Below, in pieces: positions 1 through 10,829 of a stretch of DNA of 64,000 nucleotides. The first letter of the stretch is position 1. Each line of letters begins with the position of its first letter. Origin of the DNA: Ensifer adhaerens (GTDB taxonomy: Bacteria > Pseudomonadota > Alphaproteobacteria > Rhizobiales > Rhizobiaceae). The notes under the pieces were generated by a model. The model saw only the letters and a program-made list of their open reading frames with translations, was not told the DNA's origin and ran no database searches. The stretch spans positions 3,870,001 to 3,934,000 of the forward strand of contig NZ_CP083349.1 in assembly GCF_020035535.1 (NCBI RefSeq), written 5' to 3'. The translations under genes and the position numbers were made by a program.

Positions 1-97
1 CATTCAGTTGTGCCCGGATAGCCAGGTTTGGCTGCCCCGCGAAAGCGGGACAAGCTTAGTCAAACCCAACTAAGGATGAGCATTGGCAATGAGAACG
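1..97 (+). other. 3' end of the 16S-23S internal transcribed spacer
   Basis: This stretch directly precedes the mature 23S 5' end, so it must be the last part of the rRNA operon spacer. A short GC hairpin lies at about 36-48 (cccgc / gcggg). The 16S gene and any spacer tRNAs lie before the window. No open reading frame or promoter is recognised here. Confidence 0.75.
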
Positions 98-2893
<2,796 letters not shown>

Positions 2894-3012
2894 TCCCATT
2901 GCTTGTGTTCATCGATAGATGAAATGACGTGTTCAAAACAAAACGAAGCATCTCGCTTCACCAGCTTCTCATCCGGTTTGCGCCAAGCTAGGCGCAAATC
3001 TTGCGCTTTGCC

Positions 3013-3130
3013 GACCTGGTGGTTCTGGCGGGGTGGCTGCACCCGTTCCCATTCCGAACACGGCCGTGAAACGCCCCAGCGCCGATGGTACTTCGTCTTA
3101 AGACGCGGGAGAGTAGGTCGCTGCCAGGTC
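3013..3130 (+). rRNA. rrf: 5S ribosomal RNA
   Basis: The ends gacctggtgg and ctgccaggtc pair as helix 1, and the internal blocks (cacccgttcccattccgaac, gatggtac, gggagagtaggtc) are typical alphaproteobacterial 5S. At about 118 nt the length is normal. It lies about 120 nt after the 23S 3' end, as in an rrn operon. Confidence 0.96.
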
Positions 3131-3199
3131 TGCAAAACGCAAGATAAAACCCGGAAATCAAACGATCATCTTCTCTTCCGCCTCGGCCCAGCCGAACAC

Positions 3200-3228
3200 G
3201 GGCCGCCCTCAAGCGGCCCTTTTGTTTT
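3200..3228 (+). terminator. Rho-independent terminator after 5S
   Basis: A 7-bp stem gggccgc / gcggccc with a 6-nt loop is followed by ttttgtttt. It lies 70 nt after the 5S end, so part of rrn transcription may stop before the tRNA gene. Confidence 0.8.
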
Positions 3229-3266
3229 GCTAGACCGGAAACAAGCAGTGCGTCCCTTACACGAGA

Positions 3267-3418
3267 CAAATCCTCACGGATTTGCTCGGAACAGACCATA
3301 AATCCCTTCGGGATTTACGTTACCGCGACAAATCCCATAGGGATTTGCGCTGACCGGATAAACGGGATTTTGCCTCCGGCAAAACCCGGAATAAGCGGAT
3401 AAACCGCAAAGCGGTTTA
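3267..3418. repeat. Row of five short palindromes between 5S and tRNA-fMet
   Basis: Five hairpins follow one another: 3267-3284 (caaatcc / ggatttg), 3299-3317 (taaatccc / gggattta), 3329-3347 (caaatccc / gggatttg), 3363-3388 (cgggattttgcc / ggcaaaacccg) and 3400-3418 (taaaccgc / gcggttta). Three share the same aaatccc arm, so local duplication is likely. The stems are not followed by T runs, so they are not simple terminators. They may be processing or stability hairpins in the transcript; no function can be read off. Confidence 0.7.
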
Positions 3419-3427
3419 CCGCGATGG

Positions 3428-3504
<77 letters not shown>

Positions 3505-3513
3505 AAACATACA

Positions 3514-3547
3514 AAAAGCCCCCAAGCAGAAATGCAAGGGGGCTTTT
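3514..3547 (+). terminator. Terminator after tRNA-fMet
   Basis: A 10-bp stem aaaagccccc / gggggctttt with a 14-nt loop lies 10 nt after the tRNA. The A run before and T run after make it usable from both sides. It is the probable end of the rRNA operon. Confidence 0.8.
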
Positions 3548-3615
3548 GACGTTCCAAACGCCGAAAAGCCACCTCCGCGTCCCCGCAAGGATCTCGTCAG
3601 ACAGAGCCGAATCCT

Positions 3616-3623
3616 CCGTCATC
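3616..3623. repeat. Target-site duplication, left copy (IS66)
   Basis: ccgtcatc directly precedes the left inverted repeat and recurs exactly at 6122-6129 after the right one. Eight bp is the duplication length expected for IS66. Confidence 0.93.
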
Positions 3624-3707
3624 GTAAGCGACAAGCAGACCCCATCTGGCAGGGCTGATGGACATCACGCTATGGCAGGCATATGATTTCTCTGACTGTG
3701 AGGATCT

Positions 3708-4094
3708 ATGTCTACGCCTACGGCTAGCCCTAGAATGATCCATATGATTGAGGCGGTAACGGATCGACTTGAGGGTTCTCCCCGCCAGTTGCGACGTTTC
3801 TGGTCTGACGAATTTAAGGTCGAGGCCGTTGAGGAAGCTTGCCGGCCTGGAGTGAATATCTCGGCGATCGCACGACGGATCGGCATTACGCCCTCTCAAC
3901 TCTACCGGTGGCGGCGAGACCTTCTGAACGAGAGCGAGCCGGACCATGTGGCGTCGGCTGAAAGTGGACAGAGATCGATGATCGGGGTCAGCTCGGTCGT
4001 CGAGGTGGTAATCGGCGACGTTGTAATCCGGGCCGGTGCTGAGATCGGCGAAGCGCATTTGCAGCGCGTTATCCGAGCGGTACGCTCGGCATGA
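3708..4094 (+). CDS. tnpA: IS66 family accessory protein TnpA
   Basis: 128 aa. Residues about 30-65 form an IS3/IS911-type helix-turn-helix (FWSDEFKVEAVEEACRPG followed by ISAIARRIGITPSQLYRWRR). IS66 TnpA is a DNA-binding protein needed for full transposition together with TnpB and TnpC. The start at 3708 has gagga 5 nt upstream. The stop overlaps the tnpB start in ATGA, which suggests coupled translation. Length is normal for the family. Confidence 0.92.
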   Translation: MSTPTASPRMIHMIEAVTDRLEGSPRQLRRFWSDEFKVEAVEEACRPGVNISAIARRIGITPSQLYRWRRDLLNESEPDHVASAESGQRSMIGVSSVVEVVIGDVVIRAGAEIGEAHLQRVIRAVRSA

Positions 4095-4435
4095 TCCCGT
4101 CAGGCGTGAAGGTCTTCCTTGCGAGCCATCCGATCGACTTCCGCAAGGGGCCGGACAGCCTGCTTTCGCTGGTGCGGGACGCTGGCAGTGATCCGTTCAA
4201 CGGAGCGCTCTATGTCTTTCGGGCGAAACGAGCGGACCGGATCAAGATCGTATGGTGGGATGGCTCGGGCGTCTGCCTTTATGCCAAACGGCTAGAGAAA
4301 GCTCAGTTCTGCTGGCCGCGGATCGGCCACAGCCGCGTCCAGCTGAATCATGCCCAGCTTCTGGCTTTGGTGGATGGTATGGACTGGAAGCGGGTGCGAT
4401 CGGCGCCCGTCAAGCCTCCCGAGATTGTTGGGTAA
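4091..4435 (+). CDS. tnpB: IS66 family accessory protein TnpB (Orf2)
   Basis: 114 aa, the usual TnpB length. It has the family signature near the N terminus (VFLASHPIDFRKGPDSL), then ALYVFRAKRADRIKIVWWDGSG and LYAKRLEKAQFCWP. The protein is required for IS66 transposition but its biochemical role is unknown. It starts inside the tnpA stop (ATGA) and ends 74 bp before tnpC. Confidence 0.95.
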   Translation: MIPSGVKVFLASHPIDFRKGPDSLLSLVRDAGSDPFNGALYVFRAKRADRIKIVWWDGSGVCLYAKRLEKAQFCWPRIGHSRVQLNHAQLLALVDGMDWKRVRSAPVKPPEIVG

Positions 4436-4509
4436 AACCACTGCGGCGAAGTGAATCAGGTGCCTGAAACCGCGGGCGGATCACGGCAAAATATGCTCTG
4501 ATCTGACCC

Positions 4510-6099
4510 ATGACGCGACCCGAGATCGAGCTCCCGGATGATGTAGAGGCCCTGAAAGCTATGGTTCTCGCCATGGCCGAAAAGGCAGCCCGCGTCGAGG
4601 CTTTGGAAAAACAGGTTGATGACCTCGAGGCCCGGAACGCGGACGCCGACGAACGCATCGAGCGGCTGACGCAAATCCTGAAGGCTTTTGATCGGGCCCG
4701 CTTTGGACGGCGTTCGGAAAAGCTGGCATCCCCGGTCGATGACGAGCAGCATGCCTTTGTCTTCGAGGAAATCGAGACCGGCATTGCGGCGATAAAGGCC
4801 CGGGTCACGAAGGGCCGCGGGAATGCGGACGGCAAGCGTGCACCACGGCCGCGCAAGAGCTTCGCGCCGCATCTTGAGCGCGTCGAAATCGTGATCGAGC
4901 CGGAAGAGTTGCCGGTGCATGCGGGCAAGCGGAAGATCCTGATCGGCGAAGACGTCTCCGAACGGCTCGATGTCGTCGCAGCCAGGTTCCGTGTCATCGT
5001 CACGCGTCGTCCCAAGTACGCTTTTAGGAACGAGGACGGCGTCATCCAGGCCGCGGCTCCCGCACACATCATCGAAGGCGGCATTCCAACAGAAGCACTT
5101 CTGGCCCAGATCGCGGTTTCCAAATATGCCGATGGCCTTCCGCTCTATCGCCAGGAAGCGATCTACGCGCGAGACAAGGTCGAACTTGACCGCAAGCTCA
5201 TGGCCCAATGGATGGGCAAGTTGGGGTTCGAACTCGACATCCTTGCCGATTACATCCTGAACGAGATCAAGAAGGCGAAGCGGATCTTTGCCGATGAAAC
5301 GACCTTGCCGACACTTGCGCCTGGGTCCGGGTCGGCAAAGACAGCATGGCTATGGGCTTACGCCAGGGATGACCGCACTTTCGGAGGCAGCGGTCCGCCG
5401 TTGGTGGCCTATCGCTTTGAAGACAGTCGAGCGACCGAGTGCGTCGCACGACATCTGAGCGGTTATCGCGGGATCCTGCAGGTTGACGGGTATGGTGCTT
5501 ACAGCAAGCTTGTCCGCAAGGATGGAGGCAACGACGGCATCGCCCTGGCTGGTTGCTGGTCACATAGCCGGCGGAAGTTCTACGAATTGCACGCGGCGAA
5601 GAGCTCGAAGGTCGCCACAGAGACGGTCGAGCGTATGGCGAGGCTCTGGGAAATCGAGGAAACCGTCCGCGGCCAAAGTCCCGAAGCTCGTGTCGCAGCG
5701 CGTCAGGAAAGTTCGGCGGCGATCGTCCGTGACCTCTTCATACTCTGGCAGGCGACCCTGCCGCGGGTGTCGGGTAAATCCAAACTCGCCGAAGCTCTCC
5801 GGTATGCCATATCGCGCCGCGACATATTCGAGCGCTTCCTGACCGACGGCCGCGTCGAGCTCGACTCCAACATTGTCGAGCGAGCTATCAGACCCCAGGC
5901 CATCACCAGGAAAAATAGCCTCTTCGCTGGCAGCGACGGCGGCGGCAGGACCTGGGCGACGATCGCGACGCTCCTGCAGACAGCAAAGATGAATGCCGTC
6001 GATCCGCAAGCCTGGCTTACCCAGACACTTGAACGCCTCGCAAATGGATGGCCCAGCAGCGATATTGACGCGCTCATGCCGTGGAACTACGCCGCCTGA
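4510..6099 (+). CDS. tnpC: IS66 family DDE transposase TnpC
   Basis: 529 aa. An N-terminal coiled coil spans about residues 10-60, with the IS66 motif FGRRSEK near 65-71. The catalytic triad appears as D262 (in FADET), D326 (in LQVDGYGAY) and E457 (in LDSNIVERAIRP). A C-terminal IS66 tail follows, ending in MPWNYAA. The zinc-finger cysteines usual near residues 130-175 of IS66 transposases are missing: the region reads PVHAGKRKI and RRPKYAFRN. Frame and length are intact, so this is likely a natural subgroup. It carries out strand cleavage and joining at the gtaagcg ends. Confidence 0.95.
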   Translation: MTRPEIELPDDVEALKAMVLAMAEKAARVEALEKQVDDLEARNADADERIERLTQILKAFDRARFGRRSEKLASPVDDEQHAFVFEEIETGIAAIKARVTKGRGNADGKRAPRPRKSFAPHLERVEIVIEPEELPVHAGKRKILIGEDVSERLDVVAARFRVIVTRRPKYAFRNEDGVIQAAAPAHIIEGGIPTEALLAQIAVSKYADGLPLYRQEAIYARDKVELDRKLMAQWMGKLGFELDILADYILNEIKKAKRIFADETTLPTLAPGSGSAKTAWLWAYARDDRTFGGSGPPLVAYRFEDSRATECVARHLSGYRGILQVDGYGAYSKLVRKDGGNDGIALAGCWSHSRRKFYELHAAKSSKVATETVERMARLWEIEETVRGQSPEARVAARQESSAAIVRDLFILWQATLPRVSGKSKLAEALRYAISRRDIFERFLTDGRVELDSNIVERAIRPQAITRKNSLFAGSDGGGRTWATIATLLQTAKMNAVDPQAWLTQTLERLANGWPSSDIDALMPWNYAA

Positions 6100-6121
6100 A
6101 CGGCCCCAGCTTGTCGCTTAC

Positions 6122-6129
6122 CCGTCATC
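6122..6129. repeat. Target-site duplication, right copy (IS66)
   Basis: An exact repeat of ccgtcatc (3616-3623), directly after the right inverted repeat of the IS66 element. Confidence 0.93.
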
Positions 6130-6231
6130 CGCGCGCCAGGATCAGCACCCCCACCGTCGCTGACAACATCCCGATCGCCGCGCCGAGCGGACGTAACTGG
6201 ACAATCCCGCAAAAATGGAAACTATCGCCAT
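6125..6231 (-). pseudogene. Possible remnant of a small membrane-protein gene
   Basis: From an ATG at 6231 the reverse strand reads MAIVSIFAGLSSYVR. After a one-base frame change, PLGAAIGMLSATVGVLILARG and a stop follow at 6125-6127, inside the target duplication. The joined sequence is hydrophobic and ends like the last helix of a small transporter, but it is too short to assign. No ribosome-binding site is clear. It may be chance; if real, it was broken by a frameshift and the IS landed at its stop. Confidence 0.2.
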
Positions 6232-6281
6232 AATCAAAGACTGAGCCGGCTACGGCTCGGATAAACGGGGAGATCGCCGGC

Positions 6282-6982
6282 ATGAGTTACGGGGGGACTT
6301 TGGACGCTGAGCGGAACCGTCCTATCCAGCTGTTCTTTCTCGTCTGCGGCGCTCTGGCAATTCTCGGCAGTCTGCTTGCGGCTGGGGATGACTCTCCCTG
6401 GCGTTGGCTGCACTATATGACCAAGCCCACAGCAACTCTGTTGCTACTCGCTTTTGTGCTCAGGAACCTTACTCCTCCGTCGCGCGCCTACGGTACGGCG
6501 GTCGCGGTCGGTCTCGTTTTTGCTGCTGCTGGGGACCTCTTTCTCATGCTGCCGGGGGACTATTTTCTGGCCGGCCTCGTCTGTTTCCTGCTCACCCACT
6601 GCGCCTACATTTTCGCGCTCACCCGTGACGCCAGACTTGCCGCCCATCCCGGTGTGTTTGCCATCTTTGCCTTGATTGCGCTCTCAGTCGTCGGTGGTCT
6701 GTGGACGTCACTATCGTCTGAGATGCGCATCCCGGTCATCATCTACGCCCTGGCGCTCGGCGCGATGGCTGCCCAGGCTATCTCTCGTGCCCGCCAGCTC
6801 TCGGGAACGCCGTGGGAACTGACAGCCCGCTATGCGGCGATTGGCGTCTGTTGTTCCTGGTCAGCGATACGGTGCTCGCCTACGGCCGCTTCCGCTGGGA
6901 TATTCCACTCAATGCGTTCTGGGTGCTCGGTACCTATTATGCCGCGCAATGGTTCTTTGCTCGCTCGACTGAAAGCCGATGA
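6282..6982 (+). pseudogene. Lysoplasmalogenase (YhhN family), frameshifted
   Basis: The first 190 residues are a typical YhhN-type multi-helix membrane protein, with motifs HYMTKPTATLLL and AAAGDLFLMLP. At about 6845 the frame changes: the family-like C terminus (LLFLVSDTVLAYGRFRWDIP, then AFWVLGTYYAAQWFFA) continues in another frame and stops at 6980-6982. One base appears lost in ggcg(c)tctg. The unshifted frame runs on as a 280-residue chimera to 7124, whose tail is unrelated and overlaps the next gene by 146 bp. The repaired gene would overlap the next start in ATGA, supporting the repair. The family hydrolyses the vinyl-ether bond of lysoplasmalogens. A sequencing error is an alternative. 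Confidence 0.85.
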
Positions 6983-8397
6983 CAACCACAATCGATATCT
7001 CGCCGGATCTCAGCGCCAGCTTCGACCGGTTGCGGAGCGCCTGGCTCGAAACCCGCCCGTCCGTGGAGCAGCGTCGCGCGGACCTGAGCCGGCTCAGAGA
7101 GCGTTTGCGCGCGCGCATGGATGAGATGTGTCAGGCGATCGATGCGGATTTCGCTCATCGCGCCCGGCACGAAACGCTGCTTGGTGAAGGCGGCGTCGTG
7201 CTTTCCGAGATCGACCATACATTGGCGAAACTCAAGCGCTGGGTCCGTCCAGAGCGTCGGACGGCCGGATGGAAGCTCTGGCCGGCCAGGGCAGAAGTGC
7301 GTTTCGTGCCGCTCGGCGTCGTCGGGATCATTTCGCCGTGGAACTATCCGGTCAACCTGGCGCTCGCCCCGTTGGTCGCGGCGATTGCCGCCGGCAATCA
7401 TGTCTTCCTCAAGCCATCCGAGCATACGCCGCAGACCGCCGAGTTCCTGCGGTCACTGCTTGGCGAGGTCTTTCCGGAGGCGCGCGTGGCGGTCGCGCTC
7501 GGCGGCCCCGAACTGTCCGCCAGCTTCTCGGCTCTCCCTTTCGACCATCTGTTCTTCACCGGTTCCACCGCCGTCGGGCGCAAGGTGATGGCGGCGGCCG
7601 CCCAGAATCTGACACCGGTAACGCTTGAACTCGGCGGCAAATCTCCGGCGATCGTGACCGAAAGCGCCGATCTCGCCAAGGCAGCCAGGCGCGTTGCCAC
7701 CGGCAAGTTCTTCAATGCCGGCCAGACCTGCATCGCGCCCGATTACGTCCTCATCCATGAGAGCAAGCGCGAAGCTTTCGTGGGCTTGATGAAGCAGGAA
7801 ATGGCAGCGCGTTATCCGGCGAAGCGACGCCTCGAAGACTACACATCGATCATCAATGCGGGGCAGTACGAGCGCCTCACGCGCCTGATTGCCGACGCCG
7901 AGGCACGTGGCCATAAAGTGATCCCGCTGCTCGATGGAACTGAGGACGTCGCCGGGCATCCACGCCTTTTCCCGCCAACGCTCATCATCGATCCGGATCG
8001 GGAAAGTGCCGTCATGGGCGAAGAGGTCTTCGGACCTATCCTCCCCGTCATCGGCTACACCTCGATCGAGGAGGCGATCGGCTATATGCTCGGCCATGAC
8101 CGCCCGCTGGCGCTCTACTGCTTCAGCCGGGAGAAAAACGAAATCGAGGCTATTCTCTCGCGTGTTGTCGCAGGCGGCGTTTGCATCAACGACACGCTCT
8201 ACCAATTCGGCTGCAGTGATCTGCCCTTCGGGGGTGTTGGCGCCAGCGGCATGGGCCACTATCACGGACGCGATGGGTTCCTGACCTTTTCCAAGGCTAT
8301 GCCCGTGCTGAGAAAACTCGAGCCGGCGCCGAGTGACCTGGTGAAACCGCCCTACAAAGGCATCGCGGACTGGGTGATCCGCTTCCTGTCACGTTGA
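6979..8397 (+). CDS. NAD(P)-dependent aldehyde dehydrogenase, coniferyl-aldehyde type
   Basis: 472 aa, an aldehyde dehydrogenase superfamily member of the short form seen in coniferyl aldehyde dehydrogenases (CalB). Visible motifs are the cofactor-side ISPWNYPVNL near 118, FTGSTAVGR near 193, the general base E217 in VTLELGGKSP and the catalytic C251 in FFNAGQTCIAP. The C terminus has DLPFGGVGASGMGHYHG. It oxidises an aldehyde to an acid; the true substrate cannot be told from sequence, and lipid-derived fatty aldehydes are plausible since its partner upstream is a lysoplasmalogenase gene that would release them. It probably forms one transcription unit with that gene. Confidence 0.88.
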   Translation: MTTTIDISPDLSASFDRLRSAWLETRPSVEQRRADLSRLRERLRARMDEMCQAIDADFAHRARHETLLGEGGVVLSEIDHTLAKLKRWVRPERRTAGWKLWPARAEVRFVPLGVVGIISPWNYPVNLALAPLVAAIAAGNHVFLKPSEHTPQTAEFLRSLLGEVFPEARVAVALGGPELSASFSALPFDHLFFTGSTAVGRKVMAAAAQNLTPVTLELGGKSPAIVTESADLAKAARRVATGKFFNAGQTCIAPDYVLIHESKREAFVGLMKQEMAARYPAKRRLEDYTSIINAGQYERLTRLIADAEARGHKVIPLLDGTEDVAGHPRLFPPTLIIDPDRESAVMGEEVFGPILPVIGYTSIEEAIGYMLGHDRPLALYCFSREKNEIEAILSRVVAGGVCINDTLYQFGCSDLPFGGVGASGMGHYHGRDGFLTFSKAMPVLRKLEPAPSDLVKPPYKGIADWVIRFLSR

Positions 8398-8434
8398 TCG
8401 TAAAAAAAAACTGCACCCAGGCTGCAATTTCGCC

Positions 8435-8465
8435 TTGTAGCTCTAGTTGCTAGAGGTCGTAGCGT
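8435..8465 (+). promoter_or_regulatory. MerR-family type promoter/operator of the P-type ATPase gene
   Basis: A -35 element ttgtag (8435-8440) and a -10 element tagcgt (8460-8465) are 19 bp apart, longer than the usual 17. A perfect dyad ctctag-ttg-ctagag (8441-8455) fills the spacer. This is the layout recognised by MerR, ZntR and CueR proteins, which untwist the promoter when metal binds. The ATPase start is 27 bp downstream. No merR-like gene is nearby, so the regulator would be encoded elsewhere. Confidence 0.75.
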
Positions 8466-8492
8466 TGCTTCAAGATATGCAAGGAGCAGGTT

Positions 8493-10802
8493 ATGGCGAG
8501 CACTATTCGGGAAGCCCGTTATCGCGTCGAAGGCATGGATTGCGCATCCTGCGCAACCAAGATCGACACGGCGGTGCGCAGGCTGTCGGGTGTCGAGGAC
8601 GTGTCGGTTTCAGTGTCGGCGGGCACCATGTCGGTTAAGTTTGCCGACGAGAACGATCTCGCGACGTCGATCGTGAGCAGGGTTGGAAAGCTCGGCTATC
8701 GTTTGCATCCGGTCCAGGCAGGCCAGGCGTCGGAACGGAAAACGGCCCATGTGTGCTCCGGGCACGATCATGACCATAACCATGATCACGGCCACGATCA
8801 CCCTGATGATCATGCCCATGACCATGAACATCGACACGATGATCACGCCCATCGTCACGAGGGCAACGCCAGCCAGAAGGGCGAGACAGCCGCGGCTGCG
8901 ATGGGCCTTCACGGTCATGACCACGGTCCGACGAGCGGTCCATGGTGGAAGTCGGGCAAGGGTAAGCTGACGATTGCCAGCGGCCTGGCGCTGGTCGCCG
9001 CCTATGCCATTGGGAAGACGGTTCCGGCGACCGAGCCCTGGATCTTCACGCTTGCCATGCTCGTCGGCCTGTTGCCGATTGCGCGCCGCGCCTTTGCCGC
9101 CGCGACCATGGGGACGCCGTTTTCGATCGAGATGCTGATGGCGATCGCCGCCGTCGGTGCAGTCTTCATCGGCGCCACGGAAGAAGCGGCCATGGTCGTG
9201 CTCCTGTTTCTGATCGGCGAATTGCTGGAGGGCGTGGCAGCCGGAAAGGCGCGTGCCAGCATCCAGTCGCTGACGGCGCTCGTTCCGAAGTCCGCCTTCG
9301 TCGAGCGCGATGGTCGGCTGGATGAGGTTCCTGCCGAGACGCTGAGTGTCGGCGCCGTCATCCTGGTGCGTCCCGGCGACCGGATTCCGGCCGATGGCGT
9401 GGTGCTATCCGGCGAAAGTGCCGTCGACGAAGCGCCGGTGACCGGCGAGAGTACACCGGTGCGCAAGGAGGCTGATGACACCGTTGTCGCGGGCACCGTC
9501 AATGGTTCTGGCGCGCTGCGCGTGCGGGTTACGGCCGCCGCGGCCGACAACACCATCGCCCGCATTGTTCGCATGGTGGAGGAGGCACAGGAGAGCAAGG
9601 CCCCGACCGAGCGCTTCATCGACCGCTTCTCGCGCTACTATACGCCGGGTGTCGTCGTGGTGGCGGCGCTGGTCGCCGTGCTGCCGCCGCTTCTCTGGGG
9701 CAGCTCCTGGGATGAGTGGACCTACAAGGGTCTCGCCATCCTATTGATCGGTTGCCCCTGTGCCCTGGTCATCTCGACGCCGGCAGCGATCGCCGCCAGC
9801 CTTTCGGCCGGCGCGAGGCGCGGGCTGCTGATGAAGGGTGGGGCGGTGCTGGAGAATGTCGGCAAGGTTACCGCCGCTGCCTTCGACAAGACCGGTACGC
9901 TCACGGAAGGCAAGCCGAAGGTGACCGATATCGTCGGCTTCGGTCGCTCGGAGGCTGAGGTTCTGCGCCTGGCGGCAGCACTGGAGCAGGGATCGAGCCA
10001 TCCGCTTGCTCATGCTATTCTAGAGCGGAGCGCGGCCGATGGTCTCGCCGTCCCCAACATTGCAACCGTGAACGCGGTTGGCGGCAAGGGACTTGAAGGG
10101 AGCGTCGACGGCATAGCGCTGTTCTTCGGCTCGCCCAAGGCTGCAGGCGAGCGGGCGCCGATGACGGCGGACGAGACGGCGCGCGTCTCGGCTCTCAACG
10201 ATGAAGGCAAGACGGTTTCGGTGCTCGTGGCGGGAGGCGTGATTGCCGGCGCCATCGCCATGCGCGACGAGCCGCGGCCGGATGCGGCTGCCGGCGTGAA
10301 GGCGCTGACAGATGCCGGTCTCCGCGTCGTCATGCTGACGGGCGACAATCGTCGCACGGCGGAAGCGATCGGCCGGCAGTTCGGCATGGAAGTCCGCGCC
10401 GAACTCTTGCCCGAGGATAAGCAGCGCATCGTGCGTGAGTTGAAAGCCGAGGGCTTCAACGTCGCCAAGATCGGTGACGGCATCAACGACGCGCCGGCAC
10501 TGGCGGCAGCCGATATCGGCATCGCCATGGGCGGCGGCACGGATGTAGCGCTGGAAACGGCGGATGCGGCGGTCCTGCATGGCCGGGTCGGCGACGTGGC
10601 GGCGATGATCCGCCTTTCCCGTTCGACGATGCACAACATCGTGCAGAACATCACGATCGCGCTGGGCCTGAAGGCCGTCTTCCTGGTGACGACGATCATT
10701 GGCGTCACCGGCCTTTGGCCTGCCATCCTGGCCGACACCGGCGCAACCGTGCTCGTCACCATGAATGCCCTCAGGCTGCTTCGGCCGGTACGGGCCGCCT
10801 GA
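8493..10802 (+). CDS. zntA: Zn2+/Cd2+/Pb2+-exporting P1B-type ATPase
   Basis: 769 aa inner-membrane pump. Residues 10-75 form a heavy-metal-associated domain with GMDCASC (C17, C20). Residues 91-122 are an extreme histidine-rich linker, 15 His in 32 residues. The core has TGES near 317-320, the ion-binding CPC at 421-423 in a membrane helix, the phosphorylated D465 in DKTGT, and GDGINDAP near 660. CPC together with the His-rich tail points to divalent Zn/Cd/Pb export rather than copper. aaggag lies 7 nt before the ATG. It follows a MerR-type promoter, so metal induction is expected. It stands alone, closed by a terminator at 10830. Confidence 0.93.
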   Translation: MASTIREARYRVEGMDCASCATKIDTAVRRLSGVEDVSVSVSAGTMSVKFADENDLATSIVSRVGKLGYRLHPVQAGQASERKTAHVCSGHDHDHNHDHGHDHPDDHAHDHEHRHDDHAHRHEGNASQKGETAAAAMGLHGHDHGPTSGPWWKSGKGKLTIASGLALVAAYAIGKTVPATEPWIFTLAMLVGLLPIARRAFAAATMGTPFSIEMLMAIAAVGAVFIGATEEAAMVVLLFLIGELLEGVAAGKARASIQSLTALVPKSAFVERDGRLDEVPAETLSVGAVILVRPGDRIPADGVVLSGESAVDEAPVTGESTPVRKEADDTVVAGTVNGSGALRVRVTAAAADNTIARIVRMVEEAQESKAPTERFIDRFSRYYTPGVVVVAALVAVLPPLLWGSSWDEWTYKGLAILLIGCPCALVISTPAAIAASLSAGARRGLLMKGGAVLENVGKVTAAAFDKTGTLTEGKPKVTDIVGFGRSEAEVLRLAAALEQGSSHPLAHAILERSAADGLAVPNIATVNAVGGKGLEGSVDGIALFFGSPKAAGERAPMTADETARVSALNDEGKTVSVLVAGGVIAGAIAMRDEPRPDAAAGVKALTDAGLRVVMLTGDNRRTAEAIGRQFGMEVRAELLPEDKQRIVRELKAEGFNVAKIGDGINDAPALAAADIGIAMGGGTDVALETADAAVLHGRVGDVAAMIRLSRSTMHNIVQNITIALGLKAVFLVTTIIGVTGLWPAILADTGATVLVTMNALRLLRPVRAA

Positions 10803-10829
10803 AGCCACCGGATCTCCCCCAAGAACAGG

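Larger units (their letters stand above)
3624..6121 (+). mobile_element. Complete IS66-family insertion sequence
   Basis: The 2498-bp element is bounded by 13-bp perfect inverted repeats, gtaagcgacaagc at 3624-3636 and its complement at 6109-6121. The gtaagcg tip is typical of IS66. It is flanked by identical 8-bp duplications. Inside are the three accessory and transposase genes tnpA, tnpB and tnpC, all intact, so it appears able to transpose. It sits downstream of tRNA-fMet and just beyond the stop of a small remnant frame on the other strand. The exact duplication and open frames suggest recent insertion. Confidence 0.95.

Noticed and set aside
3267..3418. A possible CRISPR array
   Set aside because: The repeats are palindromes of unequal length with no uniform spacers and no cas genes.
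6982..7124. C-terminal extension of the lysoplasmalogenase frame
   Set aside because: It overlaps the aldehyde dehydrogenase by 146 bp and has no family match; a frameshift explains it better.
8398..8434. A riboswitch or terminator in the leader before zntA
   Set aside because: The A run and the ctgcacccaggctgca piece do not make a convincing structure.
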